A program made the translations under genes and the position numbers. Shown here piece by piece: positions 1 to 6,020 of a stretch of DNA of 9,209 bases (position 1 is the first letter of the stretch; each line of letters begins with the position of its first letter). The DNA comes from Paracoccaceae bacterium (GTDB lineage Bacteria; Pseudomonadota; Alphaproteobacteria; Rhodobacterales; Rhodobacteraceae): the NCBI GenBank assembly GCA_016764835.1, contig JAESRD010000125.1, forward strand, positions 1 to 9,209, in the 5' to 3' direction. A model generated the notes under the pieces. That model had not been told where the DNA came from. It saw only the letters and a program-made list of their open reading frames with translations, and made no database searches.

Positions 1-1468
1 CAGCGGTGATCTGGTTGAAGATCGACGACGAGCGCTCAAGCCAGTCTTTAACCTGCGCGCCGCTGATCAAAACCGCCCGCACCGTGTTGGGATAAAGATA
101 CAGATCGGAGACATTCTTAATCGCCACCGGGCCGGGGGCAACATCAGTGTAATACTCTGCCCCGCCACGGCCACCGGCCTTAAACGGTGCGGCAGCTGAC
201 AGAATAGGAATACCTTCCCATTCAGTGCCTTCCATCATCTGCTCAATATACCAAGTCTGGGCTTGGCTCACGACCTGAACCGAGGGGTCATCGGCAACCA
301 GCGCAAAGTAGGAATGTAGTGCGGTTTCAGTCATGCCAACCGGGCGGCGGATATATTCCAGCGTCGCTTCATGCTCGGCTTGGGTGGCGTCCAGCACCGC
401 CTGAAAGTCTTCGACCAACGGGTTGTTGACCCGCTCAATACGCTCAGAGATTGGCCGTGTTGATGATTGCGACGTGACCACGCGCCATGCGCCGCCATCA
501 TGCTCTAGCATCAGGTCAATCAGGCCCATATGTGAGCCCCAGAAGCCGCCCATTGTCGCAGGTTTTCCCTGCAATGTGCCGGCGGTCACGTCGATACCGT
601 CCGTGTCGGCATAGGTCTCGGATGGGAAGACAAGGTGCGAGTGGCCGGTGACCAACGCGTCAATCCCATCAACGCCCGCAAGATAGAGCGCCGCATTGCC
701 TTGGCCCTCGTAGCTCGGCTCAGACGAGATGCCCGAATGCGACAGGGCGACGATAATATCGGCCCCGGCTTCTTTCATCTCGGGCACCCAAGCGCGGGCG
801 GCTTGCAAGATGTCGCGCGCATCAAAGCGGCCCTCAAGATGGCGCTTGTCCCAGTTCATTATCTGCGGCGGCAAGAAGCCGATTAACCCGATTTTGATCA
901 TATGGGTCTCGCCGGCACCATCGGTCACTTCGCGGTCGAGCAGCACATAGGGCGGCAGGAAGGTATCATCAGCCCCAGCGGTGGCACCAAGGGTTTTGAC
1001 AAAGTTGGAGCAGACGACAGGGAAGTCAGCGCCCTTCACAACTTTATCCATAAAATCAACGCCGTAGTTGAATTCGTGGTTGCCAAGCGTGCCGCAATCA
1101 TAGCCCAGAACATTCATCGCTTGAATGACAGGGTGGGTGTCGCCCTCGGCCATGCCGCGCTCATAGGCGATGTAGTCGCCCATTGGGTTGCCCTGTAAGA
1201 AGTCACCGTTATCGACCAAGATCGAGTTGGTTGATTCCGCCCGCACCTCATCGATAATGCTCGCCGTGCGCGACAGGCCCACCGTGTCGATCGGCTTGTC
1301 TGCATAATAATCATAAGGGTGCACATGCACGTGCAGATCTGTGGTTGACAGAATGCGCAGATGCGCTTGATTACCCGCGGCCATGGCCGAATAGGGGTGC
1401 AAGGCAATAAGCGCCCCGGCCGAGGCCGTGCTGGCCATAAACTGGCGGCGAGAGAGACGGTTTTTCAT
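1..1468 (-). CDS. cpdB: 2',3'-cyclic-nucleotide 2'-phosphodiesterase/3'-nucleotidase CpdB, Tat-exported, C-terminus off the window
   Basis: CpdB hydrolyses 2',3'-cyclic nucleotides to 3'-nucleotides and then to nucleosides in the periplasm, salvaging phosphate and nucleosides. I translated 489 uninterrupted codons on the minus strand; the family is about 650 residues, so roughly the last quarter is missing. The N-terminus has a twin-arginine signal, S-R-R-Q-F at residues 6-10, then a hydrophobic stretch ending A-M-A near residue 30. The metallophosphatase motifs follow in order: T-D-L-H (43-46), D-N-G-D (86-89), G-N-H-E-F-N-Y-G (129-136), S-H-S-G (243-246) and G-H-S-H (275-278). The nucleotidase C-domain substrate motif F-K-A-G-G-R-G-G is at 429-436. 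The ATG at 1466-1468 has AGGAAA four bases upstream. The Tat motif implies export after cofactor-assisted folding, unlike the Sec-exported enterobacterial enzyme. It is unrelated to the neighbouring iron genes. Identification is firm; completeness cannot be judged. Confidence 0.94.
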   Translation of the reverse strand, partial: MKNRLSRRQFMASTASAGALIALHPYSAMAAGNQAHLRILSTTDLHVHVHPYDYYADKPIDTVGLSRTASIIDEVRAESTNSILVDNGDFLQGNPMGDYIAYERGMAEGDTHPVIQAMNVLGYDCGTLGNHEFNYGVDFMDKVVKGADFPVVCSNFVKTLGATAGADDTFLPPYVLLDREVTDGAGETHMIKIGLIGFLPPQIMNWDKRHLEGRFDARDILQAARAWVPEMKEAGADIIVALSHSGISSEPSYEGQGNAALYLAGVDGIDALVTGHSHLVFPSETYADTDGIDVTAGTLQGKPATMGGFWGSHMGLIDLMLEHDGGAWRVVTSQSSTRPISERIERVNNPLVEDFQAVLDATQAEHEATLEYIRRPVGMTETALHSYFALVADDPSVQVVSQAQTWYIEQMMEGTEWEGIPILSAAAPFKAGGRGGAEYYTDVAPGPVAIKNVSDLYLYPNTVRAVLISGAQVKDWLERSSSIFNQITA

Positions 1469-1560
1469 CAGATTTCCTAGCTTTGCAATACCAAATACCA
1501 AGATCCCTTTTGCCGAACAGCCCATGAGCGTTCGTCGCAAAGGAATCGGATAATATGCAA

Positions 1561-1588
1561 AGCTTAGCCCTGTGCGCCGGGTTGTCAA
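1561..1588 (-). promoter_or_regulatory. candidate promoter for cpdB
   Basis: On the minus strand a perfect TTGACA (1583-1588) is followed after 16 bases by TAAGCT (1561-1566), a weak -10 that keeps the T-A and final T of TATAAT. Transcription would start near 1554, leaving a leader of about 85 bases before the cpdB ATG. A TATTAT at 1550-1555 is a better -10 match but has no -35 at the right spacing. This is prediction from consensus only. Confidence 0.3.
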
Positions 1589-1637
1589 AATGAACATATG
1601 GTAAATGTTTTGCCCGGGCGGGGCTGGCTGAGCTATC

Positions 1638-1694
1638 GATTAGTTAATCTATAAGGTTAAGTATCAGCTGTAATCATTTGTTAATTAATGATTA
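1638..1694. repeat. AT-rich patch with two dyads and three GTTAA words
   Basis: This stretch, between the end of the DUF2218 gene and cpdB, is clearly more AT-rich than the genes around it. It holds an exact dyad GATTA-GT-TAATC (1638-1649) and an 8-base inverted repeat TAATCATT-N8-AATGATTA (1671-1694), plus GTTAA words at 1643, 1656 and 1680. The second dyad starts seven bases past the DUF2218 stop but lacks a GC stem and a T-run, so it is a poor intrinsic terminator. A regulator site or a UP-like curved region upstream of cpdB is possible; no function is shown. Confidence 0.3.
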
Positions 1695-1701
1695 AAACTT
1701 T

Positions 1702-1986
1702 CTATCTGTCCCACTCCATATGACTAAACCCCTCGCGAAAAGCGAACCGTTCCAAATGGGAATCGATCACAGATTTGGCTTGGCCAAGCAGCGCCTCATC
1801 TGCCAGCTCAATTTTAATTTCGAGATGATCGGGGTGAGCAATCATGCTGGCCGGGCCGCTGGGCAGCGCCGCCGTGCCGGTGTTTGCGTCATGCTCAGTC
1901 GCGATTCTATGAGCGAAATGTTTGCACAGCTGGGCAATGTATTTGCTGGCATTTGGGGTGGTGAAGCGGCCGGTCAGAAGTGCCAT
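1702..1986 (-). CDS. DUF2218 domain-containing protein
   Basis: This is a 94-residue cytoplasmic protein consisting almost entirely of a DUF2218 domain, a family of unknown function. Family features I recognise are the N-terminal G-R-F-x-T-P (6-11), L-C-K-H-F-A-H (20-26), the L-P-S-G-P turn (41-45), and the C-terminal L-E-R-F-A-F-R-E (78-85). There is no signal peptide or membrane segment. The ATG at 1984-1986 has an AGGAA Shine-Dalgarno sequence six bases upstream (1993-1997). It is divergent from the siderophore importer, sharing a 126-base intergenic region with an operator-like dyad. I recall DUF2218 genes commonly lying beside iron-siderophore transporters, which suggests a role in iron acquisition, perhaps handling the imported chelate or the iron; that role is inference. 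The conserved Cys21, His23 and His26 could contact metal, but this is speculative. Confidence 0.87.
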   Translation of the reverse strand: MALLTGRFTTPNASKYIAQLCKHFAHRIATEHDANTGTAALPSGPASMIAHPDHLEIKIELADEALLGQAKSVIDSHLERFAFREGFSHMEWDR

Positions 1987-1996
1987 TACTAATTCC

Positions 1997-2011
1997 TGAT
2001 TGTTTTTATCA
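1997..2011. promoter_or_regulatory. putative RirA-type iron operator (TGA-N9-TCA) in the divergent DUF2218/importer region
   Basis: The sequence TGATTGTTTTTATCA has TGA and TCA separated by nine bases, the published spacing of the IRO box bound by RirA in alphaproteobacteria; the symmetry extends one further pair to TGAT/ATCA. On the minus strand a GATAAT -10-like element (2013-2018) partly precedes it, so the dyad would cover the DUF2218 transcription start. It lies about 100 bases upstream of the substrate-binding protein start and could control both directions. I found no convincing plus-strand -35/-10 pair. Assignment to RirA rather than another iron regulator is inference. Confidence 0.5.
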
Positions 2012-2112
2012 GATTATCTGCTGGACGGCTAAGAGGCAACCAACTATTCAAGCTGCGATCAAATGTGAAGCAAGCAAACAGCCAGCCACACGCCTCAATA
2101 AGGAAAATGAGA

Positions 2113-3027
2113 ATGCTGTTTTCTTCGCTTCGGCGGGCCGGGCCACTTGTGGCTATTCTGGCCGCCACCTCGCCGGTTCTGGCAGATGATGTGACTATTG
2201 AAACCGCCACTGGCCCCGTTGCCGTGGCCGCATTGCCAGAAACTTTGGTTGTGCTTGATATTGGCGCAATCGACACGCTTGACGCGCTGGGGGTAACAAT
2301 TGCCGGTGTGCCGACACCGCTTTATGTCTCGTATCTCGACCATGTTGGCGCACAAGCCACCATCGTCGGTTCGCTGTTTGAGCCTGACTTTGAGGCGCTG
2401 GTAAATCTCAACCCCGACCTGATCATTGCCGGTGGGCGCTCATCAACCCAAGTTGAGCCGCTGAGCGAGATCGCCCAGACCGTTGATATGACCATCTGGG
2501 GTGATAACCATATTGATCAGGTGCTGGCCCGGCTTGCGGCTTATGGCGCGCTGACCGGAAATGTTGAGGTCGCCCAAGAGCTTACCGATGCGTTTAACGC
2601 CAAGCTTGAGACCGCCCGCGCGGCGATTGATGGCAAAGGTGCCGCACTTATCGTGCTGACCAACGGGCCGAACGTGTCGGCTTATGGCGCGGGTTCGCGG
2701 TTTGGCTGGCTGCACGGCGCGCTCAACCTGCCCGAAGCGGTTGAGGGCGTAGATGCCCAGACCCATGGCGAGGCTATATCCTTCGAGTTCATCGCCGAGG
2801 CCAACCCCGACTGGCTGTTGGTGGTTGATCGCGGTGCCGCGATTGGCGCAGACGGCGAAAGTGCCGCTCAGACGCTGAACAACGCTCTGGTGACCGGTAC
2901 AAATGCTTGGCAGAACGATCACGTGATCTATCTGCATGCGGCCAATATCTACATTGCCGGCGGCGGCATTCAGTCAATGAACGCCACGTTGGACCAACTG
3001 ATCGCTGCTTTTGGAGACCCTTCCTAA
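2113..3027 (+). CDS. periplasmic siderophore-binding protein of an iron ABC importer (FatB/CeuE/YclQ type)
   Basis: It captures a ferric-siderophore complex in the periplasm and delivers it to the permeases encoded downstream. From the start chosen here it is 304 residues, normal for the family. Residues 1-24 form a Sec signal (two arginines, hydrophobic core, cleavage after V-L-A). There is no lipobox cysteine, so the protein should be soluble. Mature features are a short beta start, D-T-L-D-A-L-G (54-60), the class-typical E-P-D-F-E-A-L with N-P-D-L-I-I-A (90-106), R-F-G-W-L-H-G (196-202), and a C-terminal lobe ending near Q-L-I-A-A-F. I chose the ATG at 2113 because AGG at 2101-2103 is nine bases upstream and the signal peptide then begins properly; ATGs at 2107 and 2065 are in frame but poorly placed. 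Ligand specificity cannot be read from sequence; catecholate or citrate-type siderophores are typical for FatB/CeuE relatives. Confidence 0.92.
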   Translation: MLFSSLRRAGPLVAILAATSPVLADDVTIETATGPVAVAALPETLVVLDIGAIDTLDALGVTIAGVPTPLYVSYLDHVGAQATIVGSLFEPDFEALVNLNPDLIIAGGRSSTQVEPLSEIAQTVDMTIWGDNHIDQVLARLAAYGALTGNVEVAQELTDAFNAKLETARAAIDGKGAALIVLTNGPNVSAYGAGSRFGWLHGALNLPEAVEGVDAQTHGEAISFEFIAEANPDWLLVVDRGAAIGADGESAAQTLNNALVTGTNAWQNDHVIYLHAANIYIAGGGIQSMNATLDQLIAAFGDPS

Positions 3028-3028
3028 A

Positions 3029-4030
3029 GTGGCGCTGCGGACCCGCCTTTCCGTTCCATCGGGGCGGGTCCGATTGATCAGCATTTATGTGCTGATCTTG
3101 GCTCTGCTGCTCGGGCTGTCAGTGCTTAGCCTGACAATCGGGGTGGCAGAGTTTTCGCTGGGCGCGGTTTTTACCGACCAGCAAACCCGTGATCTGTTCT
3201 TTCTCAGCCGCTTGCCGCGCACATTGGCCCCGCTTCTGACCGGGGCGAGCATGGCCGTGGCTGGGGTGATCATGCAGCTTTTGGTCCGCAACAGGTTTGT
3301 AGAGCCTGCGACAACCGGCACTGCCGAGGCGGCCATGCTGGGGTTGCTGATTGTAACTGTGCTTGCCCCCGGCATGCCGATTTTTGGCAAAATGGTCTGC
3401 GCGGCGCTGGCGGCGCTTATCGGCATGGCGGGGTTTCTGGTGCTGATCCGTAATCTGCCGCCGGAACAGCCGCTGCTGATCCCACTGGTCGGGTTGATCT
3501 ATTCGGGGATTATTGGCGCGGGCACGGTGTTTGTCGCCTATCAGGTGGACCTGATTCAATACCTTGGCACATGGATGAACGGCGAGTTTTCTGGCGTTTT
3601 GGCCGGGCGCTATGAGCTGCTTTGGCTCGCCGGTATTTTGGTTTTGGTGGCCTATATTGCCGCCGATCAATTTACTGTAGCCGGGCTGGGCCGGGCTGCC
3701 AGCCTGAACCTTGGGCTGAAATACGGCCAAGTTCTGGCTTTGGGCATGGCGTCGGTGGCCTGTGTCACCGCGCTGGTGGTGGTGACCGTCGGCCTCTTGC
3801 CGTTCATTGGGCTGGTCGTGCCCAATGTTGTGTCGCGGTTGATGGGCGATAATCTGCGCCGCTCGCTGCCTGCCGTGGCCGGGCTTGGCGCCGGGCTGGT
3901 ACTGATGTCTGACATCATTGGCCGGGTGGTGCGTTATCCTTACGAGATCCCGGCGGGCACGGTTTTTGGCGTGATCGGTGCTGTGGTGTTCTTGTGGATA
4001 CTGCTCAGGCCGGGGGCGCGCCGTGTTTGA
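3029..4030 (+). CDS. FecCD-family iron-siderophore ABC permease, first subunit (FatD/YclN type)
   Basis: This is one half of the inner-membrane channel that moves ferric-siderophore into the cytoplasm. It has 333 residues with multiple hydrophobic helices across its length. Family motifs are R-L-P-R-T-L-A followed by L-L-T-G-A (61-74), the helix with G-V-I-M-Q (79-83), the ATPase-coupling region G-L-L-P-F-I-G-L-V-V-P (255-265), and P-Y-E-I-P-A-G-T-V-F-G (304-314). I prefer the GTG at 3029, one base after the upstream TAA, with GGAG at 3013-3016; spacing is a little long. A TTG at 3011, overlapping the previous gene, is in frame but has no ribosome-binding site and would add six residues. Tight packing with the binding-protein gene supports one operon. 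Confidence 0.91.
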   Translation: MALRTRLSVPSGRVRLISIYVLILALLLGLSVLSLTIGVAEFSLGAVFTDQQTRDLFFLSRLPRTLAPLLTGASMAVAGVIMQLLVRNRFVEPATTGTAEAAMLGLLIVTVLAPGMPIFGKMVCAALAALIGMAGFLVLIRNLPPEQPLLIPLVGLIYSGIIGAGTVFVAYQVDLIQYLGTWMNGEFSGVLAGRYELLWLAGILVLVAYIAADQFTVAGLGRAASLNLGLKYGQVLALGMASVACVTALVVVTVGLLPFIGLVVPNVVSRLMGDNLRRSLPAVAGLGAGLVLMSDIIGRVVRYPYEIPAGTVFGVIGAVVFLWILLRPGARRV

Positions 4031-4986
4031 CTATCGTGTTTGAGCGCCGGGTTCTGATCCTCTGGGCGATTTTGCTCTGCGTCTGCGTGGCGTTTTTGGG
4101 CTGGAATCTGCATGGCCGCATCTGGTTTATCCTTGAGTTGCGAGCGGTTAAGCTCAGCGGCTTGGTGCTGGTCGGCTTTGCCATCGGCACATCAACGGTG
4201 ATGTTCCAAACCATCAGCGGCAACCGAATTTTAACGCCCTCGATCATGGGTTTCGACGCGCTGTTCCTGCTCCTCCAAACCAGCATGGTCTTTGCCATTG
4301 GCGGGCTCGGCTACGCGCATCTGCCCTCTGTGGCCCGTTTTATCGTTGAAACCGTAATCATGATGGCGGCGGCAATGGCGCTGTTTGGCTGGCTGCTCGG
4401 GCGGGGCCGTGGGCGCGCAGATGTGCAGTTGATGATCCTCGTCGGCGTGATCTTTGGCCTGCTGTTTCGTTCGCTCACCAGCTTTTTGCAGCGCATTATC
4501 GACCCCTCAGAGTTTGCCGTCGTGCAGGGCGCTATGTTTGCCAGTTTTGGCGCAATCGGCCGCACAGAGCTGATGATCGCAGCGCTGGTATTTGCTTGCG
4601 CTGCCTATTTCATCTGGCGGCTGATGCCTGACTTTGATGTGATGGCGCTGGGGCGCGGCGCCGCTATCTCGCTCGGGCTCGACTATGACAGGGCGCAGCG
4701 CATAATGCTGGGCGTGGTCGCGGCTTTGGTTTCGGTTTCAACTGCGCTTGTTGGGCCGATCACCTTTTTGGGGCTGTTGGTCGCCAGTCTGTCCCATATC
4801 TGGGCGCAGACCAGCCGCCATGCCGTGTTGCTGCCCGCAGCCGGGCTGATCGCGGCCATCGTTTTGGTGGCCGGGCAGGTGGCGTTTGAGCGGATACTAC
4901 ATCTGCAATCAACGCTGGCCGTGGTTATCGAGTTTTTTGGCGGCATGTTGTTCTTGGTCCTCGTCGCGAAAGGAAAAGTGCGGTGA
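4027..4986 (+). CDS. FecCD-family iron-siderophore ABC permease, second subunit (FatC/YclO type)
   Basis: This is the partner of the preceding permease; the two form the heterodimeric channel. It has 319 residues and many membrane helices. The signature N-R-I-L-T-P-S-I-M-G-F-D-A-L-F (66-80) is typical of the FatC/YclO branch, and G-P-I-T-F-L-G-L-L (243-251) is the cytoplasmic coupling segment docking onto the ATPase. The start is uncertain. A TTG at 4027 makes a four-base TTGA overlap with the upstream stop and has a G-run at 4012-4016 as a possible ribosome-binding site. An in-frame GTG at 3994 would extend it by 11 residues with no good site, and a GTG at 4036 would shorten it by three. The overlap suggests translational coupling. 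Confidence 0.9.
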   Translation: MTIVFERRVLILWAILLCVCVAFLGWNLHGRIWFILELRAVKLSGLVLVGFAIGTSTVMFQTISGNRILTPSIMGFDALFLLLQTSMVFAIGGLGYAHLPSVARFIVETVIMMAAAMALFGWLLGRGRGRADVQLMILVGVIFGLLFRSLTSFLQRIIDPSEFAVVQGAMFASFGAIGRTELMIAALVFACAAYFIWRLMPDFDVMALGRGAAISLGLDYDRAQRIMLGVVAALVSVSTALVGPITFLGLLVASLSHIWAQTSRHAVLLPAAGLIAAIVLVAGQVAFERILHLQSTLAVVIEFFGGMLFLVLVAKGKVR

Positions 4987-5780
4987 TTAGCATTCGTAAT
5001 GTCAGCCATGTGATAGGCGGCGTGCCGATATTGCATGACATTAACCTGACTGTTCCCGGCGGCGGTATTACGGCGGTCATTGGCCCAAACGGGGCGGGAA
5101 AATCGACCCTGCTCAATCTTATGGCCCGGCAATTGCCGCTGCAAAAAGGCGTGATTGAGGTTGATGAACTTGATGTTAGCCAGACAGATAGCCGGGTGCT
5201 GGCGCTGAAAATGGCCTCGCTTGAGCAACATGTCGGTGTGGCCAGCCGGCTGCGGGTGGCTGAGCTGGTCAGCTTCGGCCGCTGGCCGCATTGCCGGGGC
5301 AGGCCGGGGCCAGATGATCACGCGGCGGTAGAGGCGGCTTTGGCCTTATTTGAGCTGGACACCATGCACGACCGTTTCGTTGATGAGCTGTCAGGCGGCC
5401 AGCGCCAGCGGGCATTTGTCGCTATGGCCTATGCCCAAACGACCGACTGGCTGTTGCTTGATGAGCCGCTCAATAACCTCGACATGGCCCATGCGCGGGC
5501 GCTGATGGCGCTGCTGCATAAGGTAACCCGTTCGGACGAGGGCAAGAGCCCCGAAAAGAGCCCCGAAAAGAGCCCCGAAAAAAGCGTAGTCATGGTGGTG
5601 CATGAAATCAACTATGCCGCCGCTTGGGCCGATCATGTGATCGGCATAAAGGACGGGCAGGTGGTGCTTGAAGGCGCACCGGATGATGTCATCACCCAAG
5701 AGGCAATAGCCGATCTTTTTGGCATAAATGTTCAGGTGGCCCGGTTTGGCGGCAAGCCGATTGTTATGCATCATTGCTAG
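4983..5780 (+). CDS. iron-siderophore ABC transporter ATP-binding protein (FatE/YclP type)
   Basis: This ATPase hydrolyses ATP on the cytoplasmic face to drive the two FecCD permeases. It has 265 residues with every ABC motif intact: Walker A G-P-N-G-A-G-K-S-T (34-42), Q-loop Gln82, signature L-S-G-G-Q (136-140), Walker B L-L-L-D-E-P (157-162), D-loop N-L-D-M (165-168) and H-loop His207. The GTG start at 4983 overlaps the preceding TGA by four bases (GTGA) and has AAAGGAAA at about ten bases, so it should be coupled to the permease. The odd feature is a hydrophilic insert at residues 184-201, between the helix after the D-loop and the strand before the H-loop, built from three exact K-S-P-E repeats; relatives that I recall have a short loop there. 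No motif is disrupted, so it is probably functional. It is the last gene of the importer operon. Confidence 0.93.
   Translation: MISIRNVSHVIGGVPILHDINLTVPGGGITAVIGPNGAGKSTLLNLMARQLPLQKGVIEVDELDVSQTDSRVLALKMASLEQHVGVASRLRVAELVSFGRWPHCRGRPGPDDHAAVEAALALFELDTMHDRFVDELSGGQRQRAFVAMAYAQTTDWLLLDEPLNNLDMAHARALMALLHKVTRSDEGKSPEKSPEKSPEKSVVMVVHEINYAAAWADHVIGIKDGQVVLEGAPDDVITQEAIADLFGINVQVARFGGKPIVMHHC
5544..5579 (+). repeat. three exact 12-bp tandem units inside the ABC ATPase gene
   Basis: The unit AAGAGCCCCGAA occurs three times without mismatch (5544-5555, 5556-5567, 5568-5579), followed by a partial fourth, AAAAGC. Each unit is four codons (K-S-P-E), so gain or loss of units by slippage leaves the frame intact. 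The encoded residues are 188-199, charged and proline-rich, just before the strand leading to His207. The repeat is visible directly in the sequence; its variability is inference. Confidence 0.95.
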
Positions 5781-5841
5781 GTTGGTCGTTCTAGGCCTGT
5801 GCGGATTTTTGGACAAAGTGCGGGCAGGGCAGACGTTTCTT

Positions 5842-5868
5842 AACCTGAGTGAATTAGTCAGGTTGACA
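5842..5868 (+). promoter_or_regulatory. inverted repeat AACCTGA-N9-TCAGGTT overlapping a -35-like TTGACA upstream of bfd
   Basis: Perfect seven-base arms (5842-5848 and 5858-5864) flank nine bases, so the core again shows TGA-N9-TCA (5846-5860) as in front of the importer operon. The right arm runs into TTGACA (5863-5868), a consensus -35 hexamer. At the usual 17-base spacing the -10 would be CAGATA (5886-5891), which is poor; GATATA two bases further is slightly better. A protein bound here would block polymerase, so this is a candidate iron-responsive operator/promoter for bfd-bfr and the ligase gene. A leader of about 120 bases would result. The regulator is not known. Confidence 0.45.
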
Positions 5869-5929
5869 ATTCTTATTGTTTTGCTCAGATATAAGAACCA
5901 AGAAGTTGTTGATGATGAATAAGTGCCCA

Positions 5930-5954
5930 AGCGCCACTTGTCATTTTTGGCGCT
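5930..5954 (+). other. GC-rich hairpin in the spacer before bfd
   Basis: AGCGCCA (5930-5936) and TGGCGCT (5948-5954) are exact complements around an 11-base loop that contains a T-run. A T-tract does not follow the stem, so it is not a convincing terminator. If the promoter at 5863 is used, the hairpin lies in the bfd leader RNA and might affect its stability or translation. The rest of 5781-5920 shows no gene and no clear terminator for the importer operon. Confidence 0.35.
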
Positions 5955-5980
5955 ATTTACGCCGCTGATTGAGAATAACC

Positions 5981-5998
5981 ACCTGAAAAATATCAGGT
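5981..5998. promoter_or_regulatory. second dyad ACCTGA-N6-TCAGGT just upstream of bfd
   Basis: The six-base arms (5981-5986, 5993-5998) are identical to the inner six bases of the dyad at 5842-5864, but the spacer is six rather than nine. It ends ten bases before the AAAGG ribosome-binding site of bfd (6008-6012). It could be a second operator site for the same protein, or an RNA hairpin, since the loop is AAAATA and A-rich sequence follows. The sequence identity of the half-sites is direct observation; the role is inference. Confidence 0.4.
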
Positions 5999-6020
5999 AA
6001 AAATAGCCAAAGGCCGCGCC

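Noticed and set aside
1669..1686. Possible Pho box CTGTAAT-N4-TGTTAAT upstream of cpdB
   Set aside because: The first half matches the consensus in six of seven positions but the second in only three. It also points away from cpdB and lies about 200 bases from its start.
1720..1992. A plus-strand ORF of 90 codons
   Set aside because: It is antisense to the DUF2218 gene, which has recognisable family motifs and a ribosome-binding site.
2065..2112. Upstream in-frame ATG (2065) as start of the binding protein
   Set aside because: It would put 16 polar residues ahead of the signal peptide and has no ribosome-binding site; 2113 has a well-spaced AGG.
3119..3730. A 203-codon minus-strand ORF across the first permease
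   Set aside because: It is rich in Gln, His and Arg, as expected from the antisense of hydrophobic membrane-protein codons. The plus-strand frame has clear FecCD motifs.
5544..5584. CRISPR-like direct repeats
   Set aside because: The repeats are contiguous 12-bp units without spacers inside a coding frame.
5728..5922. A 64-codon plus-strand ORF with a hydrophobic stretch at the end of the ATPase gene
   Set aside because: Its first part is an out-of-frame reading of the ATPase C-terminus, there is no clear ribosome-binding site, and it runs through the operator-like repeat at 5842-5864.
5942..5948. T-run after AAGTG...CACTT as a terminator for the importer operon
   Set aside because: The stem at 5921-5939 has only five pairs and low stability, and it lies about 140 bases past the ATPase stop, beyond the likely bfd promoter.
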